Positions 16,566 to 25,285 of a stretch of DNA of 64,000 nt are shown here, piece by piece. The stretch covers positions 186,001-250,000 of the forward strand of contig CALUXD010000001.1 in NCBI GenBank assembly GCA_944324665.1, in the 5' to 3' direction. The first letter of the stretch is position 1; the number at the start of each line of letters is the position of its first letter. The notes beneath the pieces were generated by a model. It had not been told where the DNA came from, ran no database searches, and saw nothing but the letters and a program-made list of their open reading frames with translations. This stretch comes from Candidatus Proelusimicrobium volucris (GTDB lineage: Bacteria > Elusimicrobiota > Elusimicrobia > Elusimicrobiales > Elusimicrobiaceae). A program made the position numbers and the translations under genes.

Positions 16566-17729
16566 ATGGCAGAAAAAGTTTTAATGAAAGGCAATGAAGC
16601 TCTTGCCGAAGGCGCGATAAGGGCCGGATGCAGGTTTTTCGCGGGTTATCCGATAACCCCGCAAAACGAAGTGCCGGAATATATGTCCTGGCGGCAGGAA
16701 GAAGTCGGCGGCGCGTTCGTGCAGGCCGAAAGTGAAGTGGCGGCCATCAATATGATTTACGGTGCGGCTTCTACGGGCACCAGGGCGATGACGTCCTCTT
16801 CCAGCCCGGGCGTAAGCTTAAAACAGGAAGGTATTTCCTATATGGCGGGTGCGGATCTGCCTTGCCTGATAGTAAACGTAATGAGGGGAGGGCCGGGCCT
16901 TGGCAATATAGCCGGAGCGCAGGGCGATTATATTCAAGCCACGCGCGGCGGCGGCAACGGCGATTACAGGCTTATCGTATTGGCGCCCAACAGCGTAGAG
17001 GAGTTGGGCAATTTCCCAAAAATGGCTTTTGAACTGGCGGAAAAATACAGAATCCCCGCGATGATACTCGCCGACGGCATACTTGGCCAAATGATGGAGG
17101 GCATGAGTTACAATTTCGACCCCATAGATCCCAAAACTCTGCCCGCGAAACCTTGGGCACTGGGCATAAATGACGGCAGCAGAGGAAAGAATATGGTCTC
17201 TTCCTACGGTTTGGCCGAAGGCGAACTGGAAAAAATGATACTTAAAAGAGCGGAACGCTACGCTCTTATAGAACGCGATGAAGTCCGCTACGAGGAACGC
17301 TTTACCGAAGACGCCGATGTTATCATCGTCGCCTACGGCATAAGCTCGCGCGCTGCCATGGCCGCGGTGAACGCTTTAAGAAGCGAAGGCGTAAAAGCGG
17401 GCCTCTTCAGGCCGATAACGCTTTGGCCGTTCCCAAGCAAAAGAATAGCGGAACTGGCGCAAAGCTGCAAAGCGATGCTTTGTGCCGAAATGAGCCTTGG
17501 CCAAATGATTATCGACGTAAAACTGGCCACAGCGGGCAAAATACCCGTACATCTTTACGCCAAGCCGGGCGCGTTCTTCCCCGTAGCGGAAGAAATCGCC
17601 GTAGCGGTAAAATCGGTACTCAACGGCAAGAAAGACTTCCTTTTCAACCTGGCCGATTTGGCCGAAAAGGCGGATAATACCTGCCATAAACCGGAAAATA
17701 AAATCTGCAAGGAGGGCACCTTATTATGA
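16566..17729 (+). CDS. korA: 2-oxoacid:ferredoxin oxidoreductase, alpha subunit (KorA/VorB type)
   Basis: A 387-residue alpha chain. The N-terminal half carries the pyruvate-flavodoxin/ferredoxin oxidoreductase domain I (GYPITPQNEVPEYM near residues 28-41, then the segment around SSSSPGVSLKQEG). The C-terminal half contains domain II (VIIVAYGISSRAA). With korBCD it oxidatively decarboxylates a 2-oxoacid to an acyl-CoA and reduces ferredoxin. The separate alpha and gamma chains and the motif style point to the 2-oxoglutarate or branched-chain 2-oxoacid (VorB) group rather than fused pyruvate enzymes. The substrate is not proven. It begins 10 bases after korD. Confidence 0.92.
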   Translation: MAEKVLMKGNEALAEGAIRAGCRFFAGYPITPQNEVPEYMSWRQEEVGGAFVQAESEVAAINMIYGAASTGTRAMTSSSSPGVSLKQEGISYMAGADLPCLIVNVMRGGPGLGNIAGAQGDYIQATRGGGNGDYRLIVLAPNSVEELGNFPKMAFELAEKYRIPAMILADGILGQMMEGMSYNFDPIDPKTLPAKPWALGINDGSRGKNMVSSYGLAEGELEKMILKRAERYALIERDEVRYEERFTEDADVIIVAYGISSRAAMAAVNALRSEGVKAGLFRPITLWPFPSKRIAELAQSCKAMLCAEMSLGQMIIDVKLATAGKIPVHLYAKPGAFFPVAEEIAVAVKSVLNGKKDFLFNLADLAEKADNTCHKPENKICKEGTLL

Positions 17730-18481
17730 AACCCGTAACCAAAAGGCCTGAATCTTTGGTGGATATTCCCACCCATTATTGCCCCGGCTGCGGACACAGC
17801 GTCGTGCACCGCCTTGTAGCCGAGGTTATGGACGAACTCGATATCCGCAAGCGCACTATCTGCATAGCGCCTGTGGGCTGCGCGGTATTCGCCGATAAAT
17901 ACTTCAACTGCGACGCCATTCAAGGCCCGCATGGAAGAGGCCCGGCGATAGCCACCGGCATTAAACGCTCCAAACCCGATACCATCGTATTTTCCTATCA
18001 AGGCGACGGCGACTTGGCCTCTATCGGTATGGCAGAAATCGTACACGCCGCCGCAAGAGGCGAAAATATTACCGTGATTTTCATCAACAATACCATTTAC
18101 GGTATGACGGGTGGGCAAATGGCGCCGACGACTTTGGTCGGCCAAGTAGCCACAACTGCACCTAAAGGCAGAAACGAAAAACTGCAAGGCAACCCAATAA
18201 ACGTATCGGAAATGCTAAGCCAGCTTAAAAGCGCTAAATACATCGAGAGAGTTTCCGTCGACACTCCCCAAAACGTGATGAACGCCAAAAAAGCTATCAA
18301 AAAGGCTTTCCAGAACCAAATTGACGGAGTAGGTTTCTCCTTTGTGGAAGTGCTTTCCATCTGCCCGACAAACTGGGGCGTGGAACCACTTAAGGCGCTG
18401 GAATTCCTAAGGGAAAAAATGATGCCTCAGTATCCTTTAGGCGTATTTAAAGACGAAGGCAAAAAACAGGAGGGCAAATAA
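17726..18481 (+). CDS. korB: 2-oxoacid:ferredoxin oxidoreductase, beta (thiamine-diphosphate) subunit
   Basis: A 251-residue TPP-binding chain. HYCPGCGHS (13-21) is the N-terminal signature of KOR/VOR beta chains, and GDGDLASIG followed by NNTIYGMTGGQ is the TPP-Mg2+ site. Residues around GPHGRGPAIATGIKR complete the cofactor pocket. No extra iron-sulfur motif is present beyond the early cysteine pair. The ATG overlaps the korA stop by 4 bases and AAGGAGGG precedes it, so alpha and beta chains should be made in equal amounts. Confidence 0.95.
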   Translation: MKPVTKRPESLVDIPTHYCPGCGHSVVHRLVAEVMDELDIRKRTICIAPVGCAVFADKYFNCDAIQGPHGRGPAIATGIKRSKPDTIVFSYQGDGDLASIGMAEIVHAAARGENITVIFINNTIYGMTGGQMAPTTLVGQVATTAPKGRNEKLQGNPINVSEMLSQLKSAKYIERVSVDTPQNVMNAKKAIKKAFQNQIDGVGFSFVEVLSICPTNWGVEPLKALEFLREKMMPQYPLGVFKDEGKKQEGK

Positions 18482-18482
18482 T

Positions 18483-19022
18483 ATGTATCAAGGTGTAAGA
18501 ATAGCCGGATTCGGCGGACAGGGTGTTGTTTCCGCCGGTGTATTATTGGCCCAGGCCGGGCTTGTAGAGGACAAAGCCGTCAGCTGGTTCCCCTCTTACG
18601 GCCCCGAAATGAGGGGCGGTACGGCAAATTGCTCGGTGGTAATTTCCGATACCGAAGTGGCGACGCCCGTAGTATGCGCGCCCGATACCGCCATCGTGAT
18701 GAACGAGCCTTCCCTGCCTAAGTTTGAGCCTATGCTAAAAAGCGGCGGGCTATTGATTATTAACAGCTCGCTTATCAAAAGCAAACCGACCAGAACCGAC
18801 ATTAAAGTTATCTATGTACCGTGCAATGAGATAGCGGAAGAGGTCGGCTCTCTTCGCACGTCAACTATGGTCGCGCTTGGCGCTTTTGCGGGCAATACTG
18901 GGGCGGTAAGCCTAGACGCTATTGAAAACGCTATGAAAAAGGTTTTCAAACGCGCCAAGCCCGAAATGATCGCCCTCAACAGAAAAGCACTGGAAGCGGG
19001 CGCGAAACTTAAGGCGGAATAA
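18483..19022 (+). CDS. korC: 2-oxoacid:ferredoxin oxidoreductase, gamma subunit
   Basis: A 179-residue gamma chain with the family start RIAGFGGQGVVSAGVLLAQA (residues 6-25) and the conserved YGPEMRGG (38-45) that contributes to CoA binding in related complexes. It is last in the operon, one base after korB, with CAGGAGGG nine bases upstream of its ATG. A strong terminator follows 28 bases downstream. Confidence 0.95.
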   Translation: MYQGVRIAGFGGQGVVSAGVLLAQAGLVEDKAVSWFPSYGPEMRGGTANCSVVISDTEVATPVVCAPDTAIVMNEPSLPKFEPMLKSGGLLIINSSLIKSKPTRTDIKVIYVPCNEIAEEVGSLRTSTMVALGAFAGNTGAVSLDAIENAMKKVFKRAKPEMIALNRKALEAGAKLKAE

Positions 19023-19050
19023 AACAATCTTTCAAAGATTGCATTTCAAA

Positions 19051-19076
19051 CGCCCCGTTTTTATACGGGGCGTTTT
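19051..19076 (+). terminator. Rho-independent terminator of korDABC
   Basis: An 8-bp perfect stem (19051-19058 with 19065-19072), 6-base loop, then TTTT. The 222 bases from 19023 to 19244 hold this and the opposing terminator at 19199; between them (19080-19190) I see nothing. Confidence 0.85.
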
Positions 19077-19191
19077 GCATTATGCAATCAATTAGATTTA
19101 AAATAAATGTCTTCCCCTTGGTCCACTAATGCAAACTCTTATCAATGCCATGCATCGCTTAGTACAATAACAGCGGCCGCGTTTTTGCAGA

Positions 19192-19225
19192 CAATAAAAA
19201 TCCCCCGCTTTTTAAACGGGGGATT
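19192..19225 (-). terminator. Rho-independent terminator of the Sel1 lipoprotein gene
   Basis: On the minus strand a 9-bp perfect stem (19199-19207 with 19217-19225) with a 9-base loop is followed by TTTTTATTG. It sits 19 bases past the stop codon and also closes the long minus-strand run upstream. Confidence 0.88.
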
Positions 19226-19244
19226 TAAATGAAATCACTTATGA

Positions 19245-19787
19245 TTATTTTTCGCTTTTATCTGCGGAAGGATCCTTCTGGAATTTAGCAAGCAGATCTC
19301 TGGCCTTTTCATTGCCTTGCTCGGTATAAGTACCCAGCCACTCAAGCAGTTCTTCCTTATCCAGCCCTTCAGTTCTTTCGCCGTTCAAATAAAGCTCGGC
19401 CAATTTGACTCTTGCCGAAGTAAAACCTTTTGAAGCCGAACTCTGCAAATACTTAAATGCCGTTTCCGCATTTTGTTTTACGTGTATGCCTTTGTCATAC
19501 ATTTCATAAAGGAAATAATCGGCCTCGCCAGAGCCGTTTTCCGATGCTTTCTTAAACCACGTAAAAGCAGCCCCGTTATTGCGGCCGACGGTACCAGTAT
19601 AAAATAGTACGCCCAAATATGTCTGAGCGTTCGTATCGCCCGATGAAGCCTTGTCCAATACTTCTTTTATGGCAGGCCTTTCTTCAACGGCAACTCCTTC
19701 CAAGAAATTGCCGCCGTCGTCCTGACAGCAGCAACCTGCCGCCAAAACTGCGAAGAATACCGCAAAAAATTTAAAAAACACTTTCAT
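19245..19787 (-). CDS. Sel1-repeat lipoprotein
   Basis: A 180-residue secreted protein. A basic-hydrophobic signal (MKVFFKFFAVFFAV) ends in the lipobox LAAGC with the lipid-carrying Cys at residue 19, followed by two more Cys and acidic residues. From about residue 50 to 150 there are three tandem Sel1-like repeats (TYLGVLFYTG, the AFTWFKKA helix, and ARVKLAELYLNG mark the units), an alpha-solenoid used for protein contacts. The C-terminus is a charged tail. GGAGGG lies close before the ATG. It probably sits in the periplasm or outer membrane as an adaptor; no specific partner is evident. Confidence 0.88.
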   Translation of the reverse strand: MKVFFKFFAVFFAVLAAGCCCQDDGGNFLEGVAVEERPAIKEVLDKASSGDTNAQTYLGVLFYTGTVGRNNGAAFTWFKKASENGSGEADYFLYEMYDKGIHVKQNAETAFKYLQSSASKGFTSARVKLAELYLNGERTEGLDKEELLEWLGTYTEQGNEKARDLLAKFQKDPSADKSEK

Positions 19788-19814
19788 ACTCCCTCCAAAT
19801 TATCCCAATATATC

Positions 19815-19843
19815 ATAAATATTAGCAAATTTCTTTATGTCAA
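19815..19843 (-). promoter_or_regulatory. Candidate promoter of the Sel1 lipoprotein gene
   Basis: On the minus strand TTGACA (19843-19838) is followed after 17 bases by ATTTAT (19820-19815), or after 20 by TATGAT. Only the -35 box is convincing. It overlaps the intergenic region after rlmI, so read-through from upstream is also possible. Confidence 0.35.
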
Positions 19844-19856
19844 AATCAAGTCCGTT

Positions 19857-21029
19857 TTAGCGAACTTGCAATAAAGCGAAATGAAGATATTCCGTTTCCG
19901 GCATACCCAAAAGCACCGGGTGGTCCTTGGCTTGCCCGCGAAGCGCTATCATCGTCACGCGCTTGCCCGCTTTGGCCGCCGCTTGTTTTAATATATCGAC
20001 AAATATCTCCCTGCTGATATGGTGCGAACAAGTGGACGTCGCCAACATACCGCCGCTTTCCAATCCTTCAAGCGCCATCTTGTTGAGTTTTACATACAGG
20101 TTAACCGCCTGCGCCAGAGCCTTCCTGTTCTTTACAAAAGCGGGCGGATCCAAAAGGACTATATCGGGTTTTTCCGGCAGTTCGCCCTTTTTCATAGCCG
20201 ACAAAAGCCTTTCGGCATCGTCTTTGCGGTATTGGCAGATATCGGCCACGCCGTTAAGTTCGGCGTTTCTGTTGGCGTATTCCACCGCGGGCGCAGAGGA
20301 ATCCGTACCCCATACCGCCGCGGCCCCGTTTAAAGCCGCCGTTATGCCGAAAGAACCCGTATAAGAATATAAATCCATTACTATTTTGTCTCTGAAGTAA
20401 GGTTTCATAAATTCGCGGTTGTCGCGCTGATCAAAATAAAAACCCGTCTTTTGCCCGCCTTGCAAAGCCACTAAATACTTTACGCCGTTTTCCTCTATTT
20501 GCGTTTCCTGGGGGACTTCGCCCTCAATTTCGGTTCCGCCGTTTAATCCCTCCAAAACGCGGAAAGAAGAATCGTTCTTAAATATCATTCCCTTAGGTTT
20601 AAAGATTTTGTTCGCCGCCGCTTTAATCTCGTTTTTCAGCGTTTCCATTCCGGCCGTCAAGATATCTATAACAAGATAATCACCGTAGCGGTCAATCACC
20701 AAACCGGGCAGGCCGTCAGCCTCGCCGTAGACCATTCTGCCAAAACGTCTTACGCCGAATTGCTTCCTGTAAGAATAGGCATTGTCCATACGCTCAAAAA
20801 TAAAATCCTTGCCAAGGGGTTCTTTCCCCCTTTCTATTATTCTCGCCGATATTAAGCTGTGCGGATTAAAAAAAGCCGTTCCTATCGTCTGCCCCTTGCT
20901 GTCGAGCACTCTGACGATGCTGCCAGGCGTTATTGTAGTATCAACCTTTTCAAGCTCGTTTGAAAATATCCAGCAATGTCCTTTGTTTATTCTGTGTTCT
21001 TCTTTGGCTTTTATCCTTATCTCTTTCAT
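19857..21029 (-). CDS. rlmI: SAM-dependent rRNA cytosine-5 methyltransferase, RlmI family
   Basis: A 390-residue protein with an N-terminal PUA domain (residues 1-75, GHCWIFSNELEKV), a linker domain with RYGDYLVID, and a C-terminal Rossmann methyltransferase domain: MDLYSYTGSFGITAALNGA is SAM motif I and LLDPPAFVKN is motif IV. RlmI makes m5C1962 of 23S rRNA in E. coli; the wider family includes related methyltransferases of uncertain target. The start overlaps the PyrE-like gene stop by 4 bases. It is the last gene of the tight minus-strand run. Confidence 0.92.
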   Translation of the reverse strand: MKEIRIKAKEEHRINKGHCWIFSNELEKVDTTITPGSIVRVLDSKGQTIGTAFFNPHSLISARIIERGKEPLGKDFIFERMDNAYSYRKQFGVRRFGRMVYGEADGLPGLVIDRYGDYLVIDILTAGMETLKNEIKAAANKIFKPKGMIFKNDSSFRVLEGLNGGTEIEGEVPQETQIEENGVKYLVALQGGQKTGFYFDQRDNREFMKPYFRDKIVMDLYSYTGSFGITAALNGAAAVWGTDSSAPAVEYANRNAELNGVADICQYRKDDAERLLSAMKKGELPEKPDIVLLDPPAFVKNRKALAQAVNLYVKLNKMALEGLESGGMLATSTCSHHISREIFVDILKQAAAKAGKRVTMIALRGQAKDHPVLLGMPETEYLHFALLQVR

Positions 21030-21601
21030 TTCTTGGTACCTTTCTTGGTTAAATTTACGCCCGCTTTACACATGGGGCAATCTTCGGGCTTATAGCTGTC
21101 CAGCGGATAGCTTAGAAGCGATCTAAGCGCCATATTGCCTACCGCTCCCGTAGTGGATCTATCAACGATTACCGCCGCGCCCACCACATTGGCTTTAAGC
21201 ATTTTTATCAGGGAGGCGGCCTCCCTGACCTTGCGGCAAGTCATAGTAACGTTATCCACTATAAGGACATTCTCGCCCGGGTTTATCTTCATAACGCCTT
21301 TAAGCTGCATTGTTCCGTCCGCGTCCGTAGCGAAAACGGCCCTCGCATTTTTTACGCGCGCGACTTCCTGCGCCAAGATAGAGTTTTCCGGCGTGGGAGA
21401 AAATACCGCATCTACCGGGCCCTCAAACAAATCGGCCAGCGCGGCACCTATCTTCGCGGCCAAATTAGGGTACTGCATTACCGCCGCCGTATCTACGTAA
21501 TTCTGTATATGAAGGCCGCCGGGCAATTCGAAATGGCCGTCTATAAAAGCCTCGTTCTCTTCCAAAACGCTGATTATGTCTATCTTAGGTTTTCTGAGCA
21601 T
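21026..21601 (-). CDS. Orotate phosphoribosyltransferase-like protein with degenerate PRPP loop
   Basis: A 191-residue type I phosphoribosyltransferase fold. The N-terminal part, GHFELPGGLHIQNYVD (22-37), follows the hood pattern of PyrE proteins (usually GHFxLSSGLHSxxY). The PRPP-binding loop is at 113-126 but reads VDNVTMTCRKV where the family has an acidic pair and TTG, so N117 replaces the second acid and Met-Thr-Cys replaces Thr-Thr-Gly. The C-terminus keeps the CPxC element of this PyrE group (C175, C178). It may have lost orotate chemistry or use another substrate. It overlaps rlmI by 4 bases and abuts the AsmA-like gene, far from other pyrimidine genes. Confidence 0.75.
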   Translation of the reverse strand: MLRKPKIDIISVLEENEAFIDGHFELPGGLHIQNYVDTAAVMQYPNLAAKIGAALADLFEGPVDAVFSPTPENSILAQEVARVKNARAVFATDADGTMQLKGVMKINPGENVLIVDNVTMTCRKVREAASLIKMLKANVVGAAVIVDRSTTGAVGNMALRSLLSYPLDSYKPEDCPMCKAGVNLTKKGTKK

Positions 21602-23878
21602 TTATTTCTCCTTTATAAATTTCTGACCCGCACTAAAATCCGTACGCAGGCCTTTGTCGCGCGCCGCCTTTATCGTGGCGCTTGTCTTTTTGGGGCTTTT
21701 CATTTGGACGGCGGGTTTTGTCATCTCGCCGTATACCCTGAAGGCCAAGGCCGGTTCCCCGCTTTCGTCCGTTAAATTCTCTGAAAGAGCCCCGCGTTTG
21801 GAAGTGTTCTTAAACATCGTCACTATATCCAAATCCAAATTCTCTTTTACCCAATCGACGTCACCGCCAACAGTCGCCGCGATTACCTCGCCGTCTACGT
21901 AAAAATTGTTAATATCCATTTTACCATTATTAAAGTCCACCGAGGCCGTCATCACCTCAAAAGGGGTATCCTTTAATATCTTGCCCATTTTAAAAGAACC
22001 CGCGCGCTCCATTTTGCTCATTATCACAAAAGGCTGGAAGGCTATGCCCAAAGCCTTTTGCCTGTCCGCGGCTTCTTGAAGTTTGTATATTACACCCTGT
22101 TGGAGTTTGGCGTCTATGCTGCCGCTTAACTTATCCATGCCGGGAAGCATATTCTTTAAATTAAATTCGGCATTAAAATCATAGCCCGATATTATAGGCG
22201 TTTCGAATTTTTCGGCATACACAAATCCGTTGAAATTAGGCATAAATTTGGGTATCGCTGTGCGGAAATTCCTAAGCCACGCGAGGCTGCTTTCGTCTTT
22301 CACCCGCCCAGAGGATTTGTGTTTGGACAAAGCCTGCACGAAATCTTCCGTCGTTTCAAAAATTTCCACCGGCTTCAGCAAATTAAGATAAATATTGGCT
22401 TTTATAACCCTGTCGGCGCGGCGTACTTTGGAGATTGCTACGCTCATCGTAACGATATTACTGTTGAACATCGTGTCTTTTATTTTGGCGTAGAAATTCT
22501 GTTTCTTATGCTCATAGGCCGCGGTACCCTTTATTTTGGATATTGTTTGGCGCCCGACTTTGAATATTCCGTCTTTGACGTCGGCACTCATATCGTTAAA
22601 ATTATTTTCCGCCTTATACGTGCCCTTTACACCCTCTATGGTAAAGTTGCTGATAAAGGCCGATACGCCGTTTAAATCTGCAATTAGCTGCGGACTGCTG
22701 AACTTGCCGTCTTTATAGATCAATTGGCCGCGCGCCTTTAAAGCGCCCTTTACCCTATACGGTTTTAGTATGCCCAAATAATCGGCGTTTTCCGCATTGA
22801 ATTGCGCAGTGGAAAATTCCGCTTCCGCCGCTATCGGCTTGGCCGATAAATCGGCCGAACCTTTAATATTCAAGGAAATATCCTTATTCTTCAAATTTAA
22901 GGAAACGACTTTTAATTTAGAAAATTTATCCGCAAAAGATATTTCCGCGTTTACGGAAGTAGACGGGAGGGAAAAATCAAACGGCTCTGATACGTACAAT
23001 GATACGTCGTCGTAGCTTAAATCGGGCAAGACGGAGGAGAATTTTACCGCGGGATTAAGAAAATCTTTCGCGCTAAGCGTAAGTTTTAGCGGCTGGCGTG
23101 CGCCGCGGACTTCTAAAGATGTGTCTTTAAGGCTCATTTCGTTTAACTTGAAATCTGCCAAATCGACGCTGCCCTCCGCGACGATTTCGTTTTCCATAAT
23201 TTTGTCTTTGATTTTATTTCTCAACACGAAGTTAAGCGCGAAATCCGTAAAACCGTGGAATTTTAAATTGTAAAAGCGTATAAATATTCCGTTAAGAGAA
23301 TGGCTTGTTCTTGCGGCGATGTCCCTATATGCAAACACGCCGTTCCTTATCACCCAGTCTTCCACCACCACCTGCCAATGGCGGCCCTCGCCCGAAGTAA
23401 TATTAAACTGCTGGCCCAATGCGCTTTGCGTGTTCGATACGCTGGCTTTGGGGATATTGGTTCTGCCAGATTCGTCTTTGATTATCGTTACCACAGGATT
23501 GTAAAGCATAACTTCTTTTATGTCTATGATATTATCCCTAAGCGGAAGCAAATCAAATTTTATCACCACTTTTTCCACCGACAAAAATTCGTTATATTCG
23601 TCCAATTCCGTATCCACTATCCTGAAATTGTTTATCGTTATGCTGTTTAAGGAGGTAAGTTCAAAATCGCCGACTATCACGGGGCGGTTGAGCGCGCTCT
23701 GCAAGGCCGAGGCGAACTCCTTCCCGATATGCTCCGCGCTGACGTATTTAAGCGCGGTAAACCATACCGCGCCCGCCAAGACCAACAGCAACGTCACAAT
23801 CAAAAACATTACCCGCACCAAACTTTTTAGGGTGAGTTTTATCGTGTTTACAAATAAATTCTTTATTTTCTTTTTCAT
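21602..23878 (-). CDS. AsmA-like envelope protein
   Basis: A 758-residue protein with one N-terminal membrane helix (about residues 18-45, LVRVMFLIVTLLLVLAGAVWF) and a long periplasmic part made of repeated beta segments. The region after the helix (GKEFASALQSALNRPVIVGDFELTSLNSITINNFRI, about 52-87) is the AsmA N-terminal pattern, and the C-terminal part (VDFNNGKMDINNFYVDGEVI... WVKENLDLDI) matches the AsmA C-terminal domain. AsmA-like proteins form elongated grooves implicated in moving phospholipids between inner and outer membranes. The start overlaps the upstream M50-like gene by 4 bases, and the PyrE-like gene starts directly at its end. Confidence 0.82.
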   Translation of the reverse strand: MKKKIKNLFVNTIKLTLKSLVRVMFLIVTLLLVLAGAVWFTALKYVSAEHIGKEFASALQSALNRPVIVGDFELTSLNSITINNFRIVDTELDEYNEFLSVEKVVIKFDLLPLRDNIIDIKEVMLYNPVVTIIKDESGRTNIPKASVSNTQSALGQQFNITSGEGRHWQVVVEDWVIRNGVFAYRDIAARTSHSLNGIFIRFYNLKFHGFTDFALNFVLRNKIKDKIMENEIVAEGSVDLADFKLNEMSLKDTSLEVRGARQPLKLTLSAKDFLNPAVKFSSVLPDLSYDDVSLYVSEPFDFSLPSTSVNAEISFADKFSKLKVVSLNLKNKDISLNIKGSADLSAKPIAAEAEFSTAQFNAENADYLGILKPYRVKGALKARGQLIYKDGKFSSPQLIADLNGVSAFISNFTIEGVKGTYKAENNFNDMSADVKDGIFKVGRQTISKIKGTAAYEHKKQNFYAKIKDTMFNSNIVTMSVAISKVRRADRVIKANIYLNLLKPVEIFETTEDFVQALSKHKSSGRVKDESSLAWLRNFRTAIPKFMPNFNGFVYAEKFETPIISGYDFNAEFNLKNMLPGMDKLSGSIDAKLQQGVIYKLQEAADRQKALGIAFQPFVIMSKMERAGSFKMGKILKDTPFEVMTASVDFNNGKMDINNFYVDGEVIAATVGGDVDWVKENLDLDIVTMFKNTSKRGALSENLTDESGEPALAFRVYGEMTKPAVQMKSPKKTSATIKAARDKGLRTDFSAGQKFIKEK

Positions 23879-24582
23879 GCTTCGCCCGTTCCCGCAAAAA
23901 ACTTAACGCTGAACGAATATAAATTATCAAAAAACCATTTCCAAAATTGTATCGTGCGCTTTATTATCCCGCCGCTTAAAGAACCTATGGGAATAATGCC
24001 CGGGAAATATATCTCCGCCAAGGCCAAAATTATCGCCATATTTATTAAAACTATCAGCGAAAAGGAAAATACCCCGCCGCCCGCTCTGCTTATATCGCTC
24101 TGTTCCGTCTCCGTCAAAGCCTTGTATGTATGCATTAAATGAAGAGCCGTACAAAACCCGAACAGCGCCAAAAACAAACCGCCGTAACGCTCCGCGCCCT
24201 CAACAAATAAATTAAGGAGCAGATAAACAAACGTAACAATCAAACTGTAAAGCGGTACGCAGTAAGGCGCCAGCAAAACAAATGTGTTTATGCCGCTTAC
24301 TTTTACTTCCCCGCTATCGCTTTTTACGCTCAGCCCGCTCACCGTATACCCGCATAGCCAAGCGGCTGCTGCGTGGCTGAACTCGTGCGCCATTACGTAG
24401 AATCTTGAAAAATTATAAAAGAACAAATGCGTCAAAACATATAACGCCGCACCCAACATAAAATAAAGCGTTACTTTATAGCCTTTAACTATGTACCACA
24501 AAACCTCAAAAACCGAAAGCAATATGCTAAAGGCCAGCGGCAAAAGTACTACTCCCAGAAACAATTTGGCTATACGATTCAT
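23875..24582 (-). CDS. M50-like membrane zinc metallopeptidase
   Basis: A 235-residue integral membrane protein with about six helices. The motif HEFSH (66-70) within VMAHEFSHAAAAWLCG is a zinc site embedded at the edge of a helix, as in site-2-protease relatives of the M50/M50B group. The following segment (SDSGEVKVSG, then LLAPYCVPLYSLI) resembles the M50B core. A third metal ligand of the usual (N/L)DG type is not obvious, so it might be an inactive or unusual member. It begins four bases after lplA ends and overlaps the AsmA-like gene by 4 bases. The substrate is unknown. Confidence 0.72.
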   Translation of the reverse strand: MNRIAKLFLGVVLLPLAFSILLSVFEVLWYIVKGYKVTLYFMLGAALYVLTHLFFYNFSRFYVMAHEFSHAAAAWLCGYTVSGLSVKSDSGEVKVSGINTFVLLAPYCVPLYSLIVTFVYLLLNLFVEGAERYGGLFLALFGFCTALHLMHTYKALTETEQSDISRAGGGVFSFSLIVLINMAIILALAEIYFPGIIPIGSLSGGIIKRTIQFWKWFFDNLYSFSVKFFAGTGEA

Positions 24583-24586
24583 ATCA

Positions 24587-25285
24587 TCAAAATTTGCCTA
24601 TCCAGCTCTGCGAGCCGTACCTTTCCCGAGCCAAACGCCCGGCCTCTTTAACAATGGCGGACGGGATTGCTTCGCCCGACAAAACGGAGCGGCCCAAAAA
24701 ATCCCCAAAAGCACGCGCTATAATACTTTCAAACTCGCCGTTGCCCCGCCCGCCTTTATACTGCAAACTGCCCTGATACAGTATCCTATCGCCGTAGCGG
24801 CGCATCGCACCGCCCAAAATCTTGCGCCCGCCGTCCATCAAATCCCCTCCTACGGGATTGTTAAAACAGCTGGAACTCACCCCGCCAGGCGAAGGACGAT
24901 AATCGCTTTGCGCGCCGTATGAATCAAATTTTATCCCGCTTCGCTCAAAGCCTTCTTTTATAAGGCCGTGCAGCTTATCGTATATCTGCCGAACGTTTAA
25001 CGCCCCGCCGTAATTAAATATCAGGCTGAAAGTCAAATCGTCCCTATGCAGAACTATCCCGCCGCCCGTAGGGCGCCTGGTGTATTCAGTTATGCCCAAA
25101 GCCTCAAACTGAGCTTTGCACGATTGATAAAATTGGGCGTAGCCGAAAGTCGCGCAAGGCCCGCCGCGCCAATTAAAGAAACGGCATAAATCTTCCGTCT
25201 TTAAACTTTCTTCCTGCACCAAAACATCGTCAAGCGCCATTTGGGCGTATACGTCCAAAGGAGCGGAAGAAAGCACCTTTACCAT
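24587..25285 (-). CDS. lplA: Lipoate-protein ligase A family protein
   Basis: A 232-residue BPL/LplA-fold protein. RRPTGGGIVLHRDDLTFS (71-88) is the lipoate-AMP binding loop of the family, and the lysine in GGRKILGGAMRR is the catalytic residue. It lacks the extra C-terminal domain of E. coli LplA, so it may be a two-domain-split ligase or a LipM/LipL-type octanoyl transferase. Its ATG lies inside the last codons of gcvPB (7-base overlap). The neighbouring gcvH codes the obvious lipoylation target. Confidence 0.9.
   Translation of the reverse strand: MVKVLSSAPLDVYAQMALDDVLVQEESLKTEDLCRFFNWRGGPCATFGYAQFYQSCKAQFEALGITEYTRRPTGGGIVLHRDDLTFSLIFNYGGALNVRQIYDKLHGLIKEGFERSGIKFDSYGAQSDYRPSPGGVSSSCFNNPVGGDLMDGGRKILGGAMRRYGDRILYQGSLQYKGGRGNGEFESIIARAFGDFLGRSVLSGEAIPSAIVKEAGRLARERYGSQSWIGKF

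Noticed and set aside
17555-18187. 210-codon frame antisense to korA/korB
   Set aside because: It overlaps two well-supported genes in the opposite direction and shows no motif.
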